The notes beneath the pieces are model-generated. The model had not been told where the DNA came from and made no database searches. It was given only the letters and a program-made list of their open reading frames with translations. DNA of 64,000 bases, from contig NC_020054.1 in NCBI RefSeq assembly GCF_000331105.1, positions 3,656,478-3,720,477 on the forward strand. The letters are read 5' to 3'. The stretch is from Fibrella aestuarina BUZ 2 (GTDB taxonomy: Bacteria; Bacteroidota; Bacteroidia; Cytophagales; Spirosomataceae). The stretch's first letter is position 1. The number at the start of each line of letters is the position of its first letter. The position numbers and the translations under genes are program-made. Below are positions 25,659 to 34,464 of the stretch, piece after piece.

Positions 25659-26444
25659 TTAAACCGTCTCTTGCGGCATTAGGCCGTTTTTAATTAAAAT
25701 CTCGCGGGCCAGGTTCAGGTAACTGATAGCCCCCTTACTATCGGCATCCTGCGCCAGCACCGGTACGCCAAAACTGGGCGATTCGCTGAGGCGGATGTTC
25801 CGCGGAATGATGGTGTGAAAAACCATCTGCTGGAAGTGAGAGGTTACCTCACCCACCACCTGATTCGACAAACGTACCCGGAGGTCGTACATCGTCAGCA
25901 AAATGCCTTCGATGGCCAGGTCGGTGTTCAGGCGCGATTGAATGATCTTGATCGTGTTGAGCAGCTTGCCCAGCCCTTCGAGCGCAAAGTATTCACACTG
26001 TACGGGAATAATCACCGAGTCGGCAGCGGTAAGGCTGTTGATGGTGATCAAACCGAGCGAGGGCGAGCAGTCGATGATAATGAAGTCGTAATCGTCGCGG
26101 ATGTGGTTCAGCGCGTCCTTCATCTTATCCTCCCGGCTTTGCAGGTTGATCATCTCGATCTCGGCCCCGACCAGATCGATGTGCGAAGGCAGCAGATCAA
26201 GGTTAGGGAAGTCGGTCTGAATGATGGCGTCGCGCGTTTGCACGTCTTCGATCATGCATTCGTAAATGCTGTATTCGATTTCCTTGGGGTTATAACCGAG
26301 GCCCGAGGTCGAGTTGGCCTGAGGGTCAGCATCGACGATCAGCGTTCGGAACTCAAGAGCCGCCAGACTGGCCGCTAGATTGATTGTTGTTGTGGTTTTA
26401 CCGACGCCGCCCTTCTGGTTGGCAATGGCAATAACTTTACCCAT
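25659..26444 (-). CDS. parA: Chromosome-partitioning ATPase ParA (Soj)
   Basis: A deviant-Walker ATPase that moves ParB-parS complexes. I start at the ATG at 26444 (MGKVIAIANQ), giving 261 residues, the family norm; the upstream frame extension has no family character. The ATP loop is QKGGVGKTTTT (10-20, with the signature lysine), followed by VDADPQANSTSGLGY, IIDCSPSLGLITINSLTAAD and PVQCEYFALEGLGKLLNTI. It is the first gene of the parA-parB string. On the minus strand, CATCTTTG (26467-26474) is a near match to the -7 box. Confidence 0.97.
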   Translation of the reverse strand: MGKVIAIANQKGGVGKTTTTINLAASLAALEFRTLIVDADPQANSTSGLGYNPKEIEYSIYECMIEDVQTRDAIIQTDFPNLDLLPSHIDLVGAEIEMINLQSREDKMKDALNHIRDDYDFIIIDCSPSLGLITINSLTAADSVIIPVQCEYFALEGLGKLLNTIKIIQSRLNTDLAIEGILLTMYDLRVRLSNQVVGEVTSHFQQMVFHTIIPRNIRLSESPSFGVPVLAQDADSKGAISYLNLAREILIKNGLMPQETV

Positions 26445-26762
26445 GGGTTTGTTACGTTGCAGTCCCAAAGATGTTGGAACGTTCCATGCTTTCCAAGAAT
26501 GTTTCACGAAAATGTTCCACAAATTACCCCACGTCCAGATCGGGCTGCGCAGGGATGCTCGCACAAAGGCCTGTGAGAGGCTGCATTGGGCCAAATGGGG
26601 CAAAATCGGGCGAAGTGGAAGTGATGACGGACGGCGGGCGGGGTGCGTGGTCTGATGAGTTGCTCAGGTGCCAACAGCTGATTGGGCCGCATCGGCGCAA
26701 AACCGAACGGTTTGCGAAACTTATCCGTCTGTAGGATACTTGCCCTCTTAAATCTGGTTTAC
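26445..26762. promoter_or_regulatory. parA upstream region with parS-like half-sites
   Basis: About 318 bp between divergent parA and the ABC ATPase gene. It contains a perfect palindrome TGGAACGTTCCA (26476-26487) and the half-site-like words TGTTTCACG (26501-26509) and TGTTCCAC (26514-26521). The general parS consensus is TGTTTCACGTGAAACA, so the words match half-sites but no complete parS is present. The remainder has no recognised structure. Confidence 0.4.
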
Positions 26763-27761
26763 GTGCTCACAGCTACCCACCTCTCTAAAGCATTCGACGC
26801 CCTGGTGGCGGTAAAAAACGTGTCGTTGTCGCTGGCACCGGGCCAACTGGTGGCGTTAGTTGGTGCCAGTGGATCGGGTAAGAGTACCCTGCTGAACCTG
26901 CTGGGTGGCCTGCTCGACCCCGACAAAGGCGAGGTAGCCCTCGATGGCGAAACTGTGGCCGGTCCGAAAGACGTGCTGGTGGCCGGGCATCCGCAGATCC
27001 GGGTGGTACACCAGGAATACAAGCTGATGCCCAACATCTCGATCCGCGAAAACATCGCCTACGCCCTGCGTTTCTACGAACGTGCCTACCGCGAACGCCG
27101 CGTCGATGAACTGCTGCGGTTGTGTCGGCTGGAGGCTGTGCAGCACCACAAACCCCGCGAGGCATCGGGGGGCGAGAAACAACGCACCGCCATTGCCCGC
27201 GCCCTGGCCGAACCTGCCCGCGTTTTGCTGCTCGACGAACCGTTCAGCCACCTCGACCTGCCCAACCGGCTGATCATCCGCGATCTGCTGTTTGACCTGG
27301 TTCGGGGCGTCGACCAGCCGGAGCCCCGCCCGGCCTGCCTGTTGGTGACACACGAGGCTACCGACGCGCTCTCCATTGCCGATCAGGTCGGGATTCTGCA
27401 TCAGGGGCAGCTAAAGCAGTGGGGGACGCCCCGGCAGGTGTACTTTTCGCCCGCCAACACCTATGCCGCCCGTATGACGGGGCCGGTCAACATCATCCGG
27501 GGGAAACACCTGCCCCTACTGGGTTTGCCCGCCGCCGAGCCGGACGCTCCGTTTGGCCTGCGCCCCGAACACGCGCACCTCGACCCGGCCGGTCCGGCAG
27601 AAGGCACCGTTCGGGCCGTGTTTTTTCAGGGACGTACCTCCGAAGTCGACGTACGGATCAGCCGGTACGTTACCCTGCGCATGCTCACCCAACGCGAGGA
27701 TGTACAGGCGGGCGATCAGGTACGTATCCGGGTCGATGCTGATCGGCTGATGCGACTGTAG
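26763..27761 (+). CDS. Orphan ABC transporter ATPase with TOBE domain (PotA/FbpC-like)
   Basis: An ATPase subunit of 332 residues starting from the GTG at 26763 (VLTATHLSKAF); longer frames lack homology. Motifs are Walker A GASGSGKST, Q-loop HQEYKLMPN, signature ASGGEKQR (non-canonical A for L), and Walker B LLLDEPFSHLD. A C-terminal TOBE-like domain (PFGLRPEHAHLDP, AVFFQGRTSEVDVRI) places it with importer ATPases for polyamines, iron, molybdate or sugars. Oddly, no permease or binding-protein gene is near, so it must partner a transporter encoded elsewhere. The substrate is unknown. Confidence 0.85.
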   Translation: MLTATHLSKAFDALVAVKNVSLSLAPGQLVALVGASGSGKSTLLNLLGGLLDPDKGEVALDGETVAGPKDVLVAGHPQIRVVHQEYKLMPNISIRENIAYALRFYERAYRERRVDELLRLCRLEAVQHHKPREASGGEKQRTAIARALAEPARVLLLDEPFSHLDLPNRLIIRDLLFDLVRGVDQPEPRPACLLVTHEATDALSIADQVGILHQGQLKQWGTPRQVYFSPANTYAARMTGPVNIIRGKHLPLLGLPAAEPDAPFGLRPEHAHLDPAGPAEGTVRAVFFQGRTSEVDVRISRYVTLRMLTQREDVQAGDQVRIRVDADRLMRL

Positions 27762-27843
27762 TTATTGATGGTCATTGATAGTCATTGGTTGCGGAAAACA
27801 ATGAATGACTACCAATAACTACCAATAACTACCAATAACTACC
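27758..27843. repeat. Tandem decamers within a palindrome
   Basis: The decamer ACCAATAACT is repeated 3.3 times (27811-27843). The left side, GTTATTGATGGTCATTGATAG (about 27760-27780), is complementary in character to the decamers (GTTATTGGTAGTCATTCATT). The unit begins on the stop codon of the ABC ATPase gene and could act as its terminator. Confidence 0.65.
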
Positions 27844-27949
27844 GCTGCCCACTGCCCCACATTATAAGCTCCTTAGAAAAGGAGGTTGTTAAACTAAGCG
27901 CATAGCCTATACGTTTTATAGTGTAGTAACGATCAACGTTGAATTAGCT

Positions 27950-28633
27950 ATGTTCATGAGAAAAGGAAAGCGGCAGCCGTTGCAGTGGCTAGCGGCCGTT
28001 GCGGTGGCGCTGAGTCTGGGGGCGGGGTTATCGGCCTGCACCAACTCGGCGACCAATGACCTGGGTCCCGAGGACTCCAATGTGTTTATTACCAACTACG
28101 ACCGGCAGGTCGACTTCAGCCAATATAAAACCTTCAGCCTGCCCGATTCGGTGCTGGTGGAGTCGAACGACAGCTACGGGCAGTCGGCGCAACCAACCGA
28201 GGTGCAGTTTGTGAACCGGGTAGCCACCGAACTGACTAACCGGGGTTTTACACGGACGGCGGCCGGGCAGGCGGCTGATCTGGGTGTGGTCGTCACGCGG
28301 GTAAACAACCGCTACACGGGGGTGGCTGCGAATCCCTACGCCGGCTACTATGGCAACTACTGGGGCGGCGGGTTTGGCTATTACGATCCGTTTTATTACC
28401 CCAGCTACTACCAGTATTATCAGGTATCCGAGCAACTCTGGCGGATCGATATGGTCGACCTGAAAAACCGGCCAATCATCACCCCCGGCACGAACCCCAA
28501 CGATCCGAATAGCCAGCTGAAAGTGGTGTATTCAGCCGAGTTGCGGGGGAACGGAATCTTTGATTCCGCTTCCGTCGAGCGCATCATCGCCAACGTATTC
28601 AGTCAGTCGCCCTACCTGAGAGCGACCCGTTAA
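27950..28633 (+). CDS. DUF4136 lipoprotein
   Basis: A lipoprotein of about 227 residues. The signal peptide runs through LQWLAAVAVALSLGAGLSAC, with lipobox GLSAC. The DUF4136 pattern is visible in FSQYKTFSLPDSVLVE, in VNRVATELTNRGFTRT and in the closing ELRGNGIFDSASVERIIANVFSQSPY. The middle has a Gly/Tyr-rich stretch (YAGYYGNYWGGGFGYYDPFY), unusual but seen in this family. Two ATGs, at 27950 and 27956, are both possible starts. DUF4136 proteins are envelope lipoproteins of unknown function. A small barrel-protein gene follows 76 bp downstream, probably in one operon. Confidence 0.85.
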   Translation: MFMRKGKRQPLQWLAAVAVALSLGAGLSACTNSATNDLGPEDSNVFITNYDRQVDFSQYKTFSLPDSVLVESNDSYGQSAQPTEVQFVNRVATELTNRGFTRTAAGQAADLGVVVTRVNNRYTGVAANPYAGYYGNYWGGGFGYYDPFYYPSYYQYYQVSEQLWRIDMVDLKNRPIITPGTNPNDPNSQLKVVYSAELRGNGIFDSASVERIIANVFSQSPYLRATR

Positions 28634-28709
28634 TCACCTTAAATCAGTATGCGATCCCCGTTGCGGCACCTGCGTGCGCCGTTAGCAGGGAAGCAGCGAT
28701 CAACAACCT

Positions 28710-29402
28710 ATGAAAAGCAGAATCTGGCTTACGGCCGCGTTGCTGTCGGGTCTGTTGCTGCCAGCCATGGCACAACGTAACCCCGACACGCCGCAACGGA
28801 CCGAATCGAATGCCTATAACCTCATGCGTGAGTCGACTTATAACCGGTACGTAACCTTCAACGCGTCGTTGCGGTATGGGGTAGGCGTGCCGCTGGGTAC
28901 GCAGCGCACGTACATCAATCAGCTATCACCCGCCAACGCGCTGGTGACGATGGAGTGGCAGTTTCCGCAGAATTTTTCGCTGGGCCTTCAGTCGGGCTAC
29001 CAGTATTCACAGCAGCGGTTGCCCCGGGCGGTGTATTCGTTTCCTGAGACAGGCGAGGATATCTCCGCCGTACAGACCCGCACGCTGACGGTGACGCCGG
29101 TGCTGGCCACGGCCGCTTATTACTTCAGCGACCCGGCGGCACCCATCCGGCCCTACGTGCAACTGGCGGGTGGTGGTGCGTTTATGAACTACACCAATTT
29201 CTACGGTACGCTGGCCGATCAGGACAAGCGATTTGCCGGTATGATTGCCCCCGCTATTGGCGTTAAAGTCTTTGGCAAGCGGGAAAAAGGCCTTGGTGGC
29301 GAAATTCAGGCGCAGTACCAGAACGCCTTTTACAAGTATAACGAGCTGAACAATCCCTCGAATCTGATGCTGTCGGCCGGCCTGACGTATCGATTCTATT
29401 AG
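28710..29402 (+). CDS. Outer-membrane beta-barrel protein
   Basis: A protein of 230 residues with signal peptide MKSRIWLTAALLSGLLLPAMAQ. The mature part alternates amphipathic strands (TFNASLRYGVGVPLG, FSLGLQSGYQYSQQ) and ends LMLSAGLTYRFY, whose terminal aromatic residue is a barrel-insertion signal. It is similar in size to small outer-membrane protein domains of the OmpW/OMP_b-brl type. The function is unknown. It follows the DUF4136 gene and is closed by a perfect 28-bp hairpin. Confidence 0.8.
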   Translation: MKSRIWLTAALLSGLLLPAMAQRNPDTPQRTESNAYNLMRESTYNRYVTFNASLRYGVGVPLGTQRTYINQLSPANALVTMEWQFPQNFSLGLQSGYQYSQQRLPRAVYSFPETGEDISAVQTRTLTVTPVLATAAYYFSDPAAPIRPYVQLAGGGAFMNYTNFYGTLADQDKRFAGMIAPAIGVKVFGKREKGLGGEIQAQYQNAFYKYNELNNPSNLMLSAGLTYRFY

Positions 29403-29411
29403 GGTATTTTG

Positions 29412-29478
29412 GGTTTAACTGACAACAGGTGGCTGACGCGCTTTACTGCGGCGTCAGCCACCTGTTGTCAGTTAAACC
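29412..29478. terminator. 28-bp perfect hairpin between convergent genes
   Basis: The arms 29412-29439 and 29451-29478 are perfectly complementary, with an 11-nt loop. The apical part is GGTGGCTGACGC, the core shared with hairpins at 1102 and 53534. It separates the convergent barrel-protein and beta-propeller genes. Confidence 0.85.
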
Positions 29479-29487
29479 TTAACCTAT

Positions 29488-30363
29488 TTACTCCACCCGA
29501 TAGGCGACGACTTTGTTGCCGAAGAAGGTAGGCACGAGCAGGAGTTTGGCCTTCCTGACGTAGTCGATATCGGCCGCATTGAGTTTCTCGGTGCGCGTAT
29601 CCAGCAGGCTTTGCTTCTCGCCCATGGCATTCACGAAAAAGACCTGCCCGTTCCAATCCGAAACGAAATAATTGTCTTTGCCATCGCTGACGATCCCGTC
29701 GGTAGCTGCCATGCCATCGGCCAGCGTGGTCATGGTTTTGGTCTCGACGTTGACCGCCCGCACCGCGCCCAGCTTGGTCGCCCCAATCAGCAGTCGATTC
29801 TTGCCATCAGCCAAGATGCCGTTCGGCTTGTTGAGGTGCTCGCCCGACATCAGCACGTCCCACTTGTCGTTGGCCAGCCGGTAAATTTTATCGAACCGGC
29901 TATCGGTCACGTACACGTTGCCGTTGCGGTCGGCCGTCACGTCGTTGAGGAAAGCATTTTTCGGGTCGACGGCATCGTAGGTTTTTTCGGCCTGCCCCGT
30001 CGCCAGGTTAATCTGAACGAGCCGGTACACGTCGGTTACGTAGAGGAAATTACCATGAATGGCCATGCCCTTGGGGGCATTGAGGCCCGTAGCCCAGCGC
30101 AGGTTGGTGATTTTTCCGTCGAGGGTCATCTTGCTGATGAAGCCATTGCCATCGAGCGCATCGGCTTTGCCATCGATGTTCGCTACGTAGATGGCCTCCG
30201 TACCTGCGTCGTAGAGCACCGACTCCGGTACACGCAGTGTGGTGTCTGATTCCCACACTTTTACTAGTTTTTTGGGTTTTGGCTTAGCAGTTGCAGGTAC
30301 GTGTAGGGCTACGCAGGCACAGGTGAGCAGCGCCATGGCTACCGGTAAAACGGTCAGTTTCAT
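29488..30363 (-). CDS. Exported SMP-30/gluconolactonase-like beta-propeller protein
   Basis: A protein of 291 residues starting at the ATG at 30363 (MKLTVLPVAMALLTCACVAL), which gives a signal peptide. Repeated blade-like segments follow: VPESVLYDAGTEAIYVANIDG, PKGMAIHGNFLYVTDVYRLVQI, LNDVTADRNGNVYVTDSRFDKIYRL and NGILADGKNRLLIGATKLGAV. These resemble NHL/SMP-30 propellers. The N and D residues expected for metal binding (LNDV, PNGI) are present, so lactonase activity is possible, but no substrate is indicated. The location is periplasmic. Confidence 0.82.
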   Translation of the reverse strand: MKLTVLPVAMALLTCACVALHVPATAKPKPKKLVKVWESDTTLRVPESVLYDAGTEAIYVANIDGKADALDGNGFISKMTLDGKITNLRWATGLNAPKGMAIHGNFLYVTDVYRLVQINLATGQAEKTYDAVDPKNAFLNDVTADRNGNVYVTDSRFDKIYRLANDKWDVLMSGEHLNKPNGILADGKNRLLIGATKLGAVRAVNVETKTMTTLADGMAATDGIVSDGKDNYFVSDWNGQVFFVNAMGEKQSLLDTRTEKLNAADIDYVRKAKLLLVPTFFGNKVVAYRVE

Positions 30364-30597
30364 AAATGCAGTTGTCTTTGCCACAAAAGAACGGGTTCGG
30401 TCATGGATGACCAACCGCTCAGGGCTTTTTTTAAGCAAGGAAAGGCTGCGTATAATCGATTATTTTTCAGGGATGGCATACCGATTGTATTACCAATTCT
30501 TACATTTAGGTTCCCTCTTCGCTTATTCGGAAACTTTAATAAACCTTCTCGATATGAGGGCGTTAATGTCGTGCTCATACGCTAGTCAAAGATAATT

Positions 30598-30822
30598 ATG
30601 CTCACGCAATCCCTATCCCCGTTGGCCGACTATCCGGTCAAAGAAAGTATTCGCGATCTGGCACGTCTGCAACGTACCTACGATCCTTCAGACGAGGTGT
30701 TCTGGACTTATTTCAACGCCAGGGTTCTACAGAACGAGCCCATTGGAGTAGAAGATTTTGTCAGCCAGACGTACACGACCCCCGAGCCATACGGGCAGTT
30801 ATCGGGGGCCAGCATAGATTAA
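30598..30822 (+). CDS. Small protein of unknown function, 74 residues
   Basis: Begins MLTQSLSPLADYPVKESIRD and ends YTTPEPYGQLSGASID. No domain, signal peptide or membrane segment is recognised. It is acidic and looks globular or partly helical (VKESIRDLARLQRTYD). The codon composition resembles the neighbours, which supports a real gene, but no family comes to mind. It precedes 6-phosphogluconate dehydrogenase by 130 bp on the same strand. Confidence 0.5.
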   Translation: MLTQSLSPLADYPVKESIRDLARLQRTYDPSDEVFWTYFNARVLQNEPIGVEDFVSQTYTTPEPYGQLSGASID

Positions 30823-30951
30823 GTGGCGAACTGTGCGTAACATTGCGCCGGGGGCTTTCCCCGCTGGCGCTGATGCGCTTCGGCACGGCTGACCGCGTGG
30901 GTCAGGCCCGTCGGTTTTAGCTTTTTATTCGTCCTTACTCCGTCTGTACGT

Positions 30952-31848
30952 ATGCAAATTGGATTTATCGGCCTCGGCAAAATGGGTTTCAACATGGTGC
31001 TCAACTTATTGCGCCATAAGCACGAGGTCATCGGGTATGATATCAACGAAGCGTTGGTCAACGAGATTAAGCAGGAGGGCGCACAAGGAACCAATACCTT
31101 GCCCGAACTATGTGGCGCCTTGCAGGGCCGCAAAGTACTGTGGCTGATGATTCCCGCCGGCCCGCTGATTGACCGGGTAATCAACGACCTGACCCCACTG
31201 CTGGCCGAAGGCGACGTCATCATCGACGGGGGAAACTCGCACTACCAAGATTCGGTACGTCGGCACGCCGCTTTGCTGGAAAAGAAACTGCATTTTGTCG
31301 ACTGCGGTACCAGCGGCGGGATGGATGGTGCGCTCAACGGCGCCTGCACGATGGTCGGCGGTGATGCCGATGTCGTTCATTCCATTGAGCAGATCTTCCA
31401 GGACATTTCGGTGGAAAACGGCTACCTCTACACCGGCAAGGCGGGCAGCGGGCACTTCACCAAGATGGTCCATAACGGGATTGAATATGGCATGATGCAG
31501 TCCATTGCAGAAGGCTTTGAAGTTCTCGAAAAAAGCACGTTTGATTATGACTTTGAGGCCGTAGCCCGGCTCTGGAACAACGGCTCGGTGATCCGTAGCT
31601 GGCTGATGGAGCTGACCGAAAACGCCTTCTCGAAAGATGCCCGCCTCGATTCGATCAAGGGCCGGATGCACTCGTCGGGTGAAGGCAAATGGACGCTCGA
31701 AACGGCGCTCGACCTGAACGTACCCACGCCGGTTATTGCCCTGTCTTTATTGATGCGCTACCGGTCGTTGCAGGACGATACGTTCACGGGCAAAGTAGTG
31801 GCTGCCCTGCGCAACGAGTTTGGCGGCCACGCAGTCGATAAGAAATAA
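30952..31848 (+). CDS. gnd: 6-phosphogluconate dehydrogenase, decarboxylating (short form)
   Basis: Oxidative pentose-phosphate enzyme converting 6-phosphogluconate to ribulose-5-phosphate and CO2. The 298 residues match the short, often NAD-preferring class (YqeC/GndZ-like) rather than the 470-residue class. Motifs are GFIGLGKMGFNMVLNLL (4-20), IIDGGNSHYQDSVRR, CGTSGGMDGALNGACTMVGG and GKAGSGHFTKMVHNGIEYGMMQ, the last with the catalytic lysine and asparagine. Cofactor preference is inferred: the residue after the second strand is D (YDINEA), which favours NAD+. It is closed by an imperfect 27-bp hairpin. Confidence 0.92.
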   Translation: MQIGFIGLGKMGFNMVLNLLRHKHEVIGYDINEALVNEIKQEGAQGTNTLPELCGALQGRKVLWLMIPAGPLIDRVINDLTPLLAEGDVIIDGGNSHYQDSVRRHAALLEKKLHFVDCGTSGGMDGALNGACTMVGGDADVVHSIEQIFQDISVENGYLYTGKAGSGHFTKMVHNGIEYGMMQSIAEGFEVLEKSTFDYDFEAVARLWNNGSVIRSWLMELTENAFSKDARLDSIKGRMHSSGEGKWTLETALDLNVPTPVIALSLLMRYRSLQDDTFTGKVVAALRNEFGGHAVDKK

Positions 31849-31861
31849 GGTCGAGAAACGT

Positions 31862-31938
31862 CAAGGTCCCGGACTTGCTGTCCACCGTGTGGAGCCGTTC
31901 AGGCTCGGCTGACGGTGGACAGCCAATCCGGGACCTTG
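31862..31938. terminator. 27-bp near-perfect hairpin after gnd
   Basis: The arms 31862-31888 and 31912-31938 pair with two mismatches. An inner GAGCC/GGCTC hairpin lies in the loop. It ends the gnd transcription unit. Confidence 0.75.
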
Positions 31939-32025
31939 GTCTATCTGGGGCCTTGAGCTTCCTTTCCTCAACATTCCGCCTGCTCCGGCGGTTGATAGCC
32001 TGATTCACCACTCTCCGATGAACAC

Positions 32026-33390
32026 ATGGCTCTCAACATACACGCCTATCTTTCTTCTCAGTTTACGCCGACGGTTGTCGATCAGTTGGGCGAACGGTTA
32101 GGTGAAAAACCGGCTAATGTCGGCGCCGCCATTGCCGCTGCCATTCCAACGCTGTTGGGCACCTTAGTCGCCCGTACCCAGTCGACCGGCGATGCCGATG
32201 CCCTTGTCGACGTGCTTCGCCAGACGAAATACAGCCAGGAAGCAACCCCCTTTGATATTGGTCAGGTAACCGATACGGCTGCCGAAACCCAGTCGGCTAT
32301 TGCCGGAGGCAGCGACTTTGTCCAACGGCTGTTATCGACCCGCGTCGACGAGGTGGCCCGGCAGATTGCCGCCCATAGCCACGTCAACCGAGCGTCGGCC
32401 GTGTCGTTGCTGGATCTGGTCGGATCGGTGCTTGAAGGCATACTGGGTCGACAGGTGCTCGACAATGGCCTCACCGGTTTTAACCTGAGTACCCTGATGG
32501 CCGGGCAAATCGACGAAGTCCGCGCCAACATGCCCGCAGGTTTGGCCAGTCTGGCTACAACCCTAGGTTTTGCCAAGTTGCCGCACCCGTCGGGCGACGA
32601 GGCGCAGGGTATCACCACGTTTACCAGCACGCCCTCCAACCCGGATATTCCCAAAAGCCCGCTGGTCGAGCGGGAACGTGAAAACGTAAGCTGGCTGCGT
32701 TGGGCGATGATCGCCGTGGGGGCGCTGATCCTGTTCCTGATCGTGCAAAAGTGCCGCGAGCCACAAACGGCTACCGACGGCATTTACACCGACACCACCG
32801 CCCGCGCTGAGTCGGATCGGCAGGAAGACACCTCTGCCGCAACTCGGCAGAACATTGCCGAATCGAATGCCTCGACCCAGGATACGGCCCGTGGCCCCTT
32901 CGATAACAACGACTCGACCGCCAGCAGCACGGCGATGCCCGTACTGGTGCAGGTCGAACTCCCCGGCGGGCGGCGGCTAAAGGTAGCCGAGCGATCGTTC
33001 AACGCAAACCTGGCGCAGTTTTTGGCGGGCAAGACGCGCCCGGTACCGCGTACGTTTACGTTTGAAAACCTCACGTTCGATACCAACTCGGCCCGCATCA
33101 CCACCGAGTCGCAGCCCAACGTAAACGACCTGATCGAGATCATGAAGGCCTATCCGGGCTTGCAGATCAACATTCAGGGCCATACCGACAACACGGGCAA
33201 TGCCGACACGAACCGGAAGCTCTCTATCGACCGGGCCAATGCTGTTCGGTCGGCGCTGATTGCGGCCGATGTGGCCGCCGACCGGGTAACGGCGCAGGGG
33301 TTTGGGGCCGAAAAACCGACGGCCTCCAACGATACCGCCGAAGGCCGTCAGAAGAACCGCCGCATCGACGTCGTCGTGCTCAAGCTCTAA
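32026..33390 (+). CDS. DUF937-OmpA fusion protein
   Basis: A protein of 454 residues. The N-terminal half resembles DUF937 (IAAAIPTLLGTLVARTQ, VNRASAVSLLDLVGSVLEGIL), a helical domain of unknown function. A single membrane helix (about 224-242, WAMIAVGALILFLIVQKC) follows. After a Ser/Thr/Asp-rich linker comes an OmpA peptidoglycan-binding domain: FENLTFDTNSARITTES, INIQGHTDNTGNADTNRKLS and DRVTAQGFGAEKP. The Asp and Arg of the diaminopimelate-binding motif (HTDN...NRR) are present. The protein has no signal peptide: the DUF937 part would be cytoplasmic and the OmpA part periplasmic, linking the inner membrane to the wall. Confidence 0.88.
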   Translation: MALNIHAYLSSQFTPTVVDQLGERLGEKPANVGAAIAAAIPTLLGTLVARTQSTGDADALVDVLRQTKYSQEATPFDIGQVTDTAAETQSAIAGGSDFVQRLLSTRVDEVARQIAAHSHVNRASAVSLLDLVGSVLEGILGRQVLDNGLTGFNLSTLMAGQIDEVRANMPAGLASLATTLGFAKLPHPSGDEAQGITTFTSTPSNPDIPKSPLVERERENVSWLRWAMIAVGALILFLIVQKCREPQTATDGIYTDTTARAESDRQEDTSAATRQNIAESNASTQDTARGPFDNNDSTASSTAMPVLVQVELPGGRRLKVAERSFNANLAQFLAGKTRPVPRTFTFENLTFDTNSARITTESQPNVNDLIEIMKAYPGLQINIQGHTDNTGNADTNRKLSIDRANAVRSALIAADVAADRVTAQGFGAEKPTASNDTAEGRQKNRRIDVVVLKL

Positions 33391-33408
33391 CCAGGCCAAC
33401 TTTCCACT

Positions 33409-33468
33409 AGCGGGCGCCCCCAGCGTCACGAAAGTCGATTTACTTTCGTGGCGCTGGGGGCGCCCGCT
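33409..33468. terminator. 27-bp GC-rich hairpin after the DUF937-OmpA gene
   Basis: The arms 33409-33435 and 33442-33468 pair with a single G:T-type mismatch around a 6-nt loop. It ends only 24 bp before the -7 box of the next gene, so termination and re-initiation are tightly packed. Confidence 0.8.
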
Positions 33469-33491
33469 GTAGTTTCCAGGCGGCGCTGCCT

Positions 33492-33499
33492 TACTTTTG
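33492..33499 (+). promoter_or_regulatory. -7 box TACTTTTG next to the protease ATG
   Basis: Exact TAnnTTTG match ending 5 bases before the ATG at 33505. If used, transcription would begin at or next to the start codon, a leaderless message. Confidence 0.45.
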
Positions 33500-33504
33500 C
33501 CGCT

Positions 33505-34392
33505 ATGTTTGCTGACGCTATCGACGAGGTCGATTTATTCACCCGCCCTATTCATTCTATTCTACGCCTCTACGGCCACAGTGAGATTGTTCCCGGCACG
33601 GCTACCTTGTTCTTTGTGAACGACGATGCCTGCGCCGTTACCTGCAAACACGTCGCCGAGATCATCGGGCAGTCGGATGCCATCTTTGGTCGCTACAACG
33701 CCTTTCGGGCCGCGATCCGGCAGTTCCAACGGGATAAAAACTACGCCCATCTGCTCCAGAAAACAGAGAAGGAGTTTGGCTTCCAACCCGAAACGATTAT
33801 CCGGGTACGTAATCTGTTCATGAACTGCGTCGATCAGTTTACCGACCTGAAAATTGATTTGCATCCTACGCAGGATTTGGCGCTGCTGCGTTTTAAAGGC
33901 TACAAACGACGACTCTACAAAAGCCACGCGGTGTTCCTGCGCGACAGCTCGCGGGCGCGGCCGGGCCGTTCGCTGTGCCGGCTGGGCTATCCCTTTCCTG
34001 AGTTTACCAATTACCGCTACAACGAGCGGGACGACGATATTGAGTGGATCGCCGGCGGCCGTGAAACCACGCCTAAATTCCCGATCGACGGCATTATCAC
34101 GCGGCTCCTGTCGGATGATGGGGCCAATGTAACGGGGATTGAACTGAGCACGCCGGGGTTGCGGGGCCAAAGCGGCGGCCCGCTGTTCGACGTTAACGGG
34201 CTGGTGTATGGCATGCAGGCCGAAACGCGCCACCTGCACCTGGGCTTCGACATCGAGAATCAGCACGTGCTGGTCAACGGCCGCAAAGCCCGTGTGTCGA
34301 ACTACCCCTTCCTGAACGTGGGGGCCTGCGTCCACGCCGATGTGATCAAGCGGTTTCTGGCCGAAAACGACGTGCCGTACAGCGAAGCCTGA
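33505..34392 (+). CDS. Trypsin-like serine protease domain protein
   Basis: A protein of 295 residues starting at the ATG at 33505. The fold is recognised from FVNDDACAVTCKHVAEIIG (His of the triad), DLHPTQDLALLRFKG (Asp) and TPGLRGQSGGPLFDVNGLVYG (Ser in GQSGGP). There is no signal peptide or PDZ domain, so it is probably cytoplasmic, unlike HtrA. Proteins of this type are often found as effector-like or regulatory peptidases, but no partner is nearby. The C-terminus (VGACVHADVIKRFLAEN) suggests a small cap helix. The substrate is unknown. Confidence 0.82.
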   Translation: MFADAIDEVDLFTRPIHSILRLYGHSEIVPGTATLFFVNDDACAVTCKHVAEIIGQSDAIFGRYNAFRAAIRQFQRDKNYAHLLQKTEKEFGFQPETIIRVRNLFMNCVDQFTDLKIDLHPTQDLALLRFKGYKRRLYKSHAVFLRDSSRARPGRSLCRLGYPFPEFTNYRYNERDDDIEWIAGGRETTPKFPIDGIITRLLSDDGANVTGIELSTPGLRGQSGGPLFDVNGLVYGMQAETRHLHLGFDIENQHVLVNGRKARVSNYPFLNVGACVHADVIKRFLAENDVPYSEA

Positions 34393-34464
34393 TGCCGTCA
34401 GGTACGTATCGGCCCTGTGTCGATCGGTAGTGGAAACCGCTTTTACCAACGCCCGAATCTCGCC

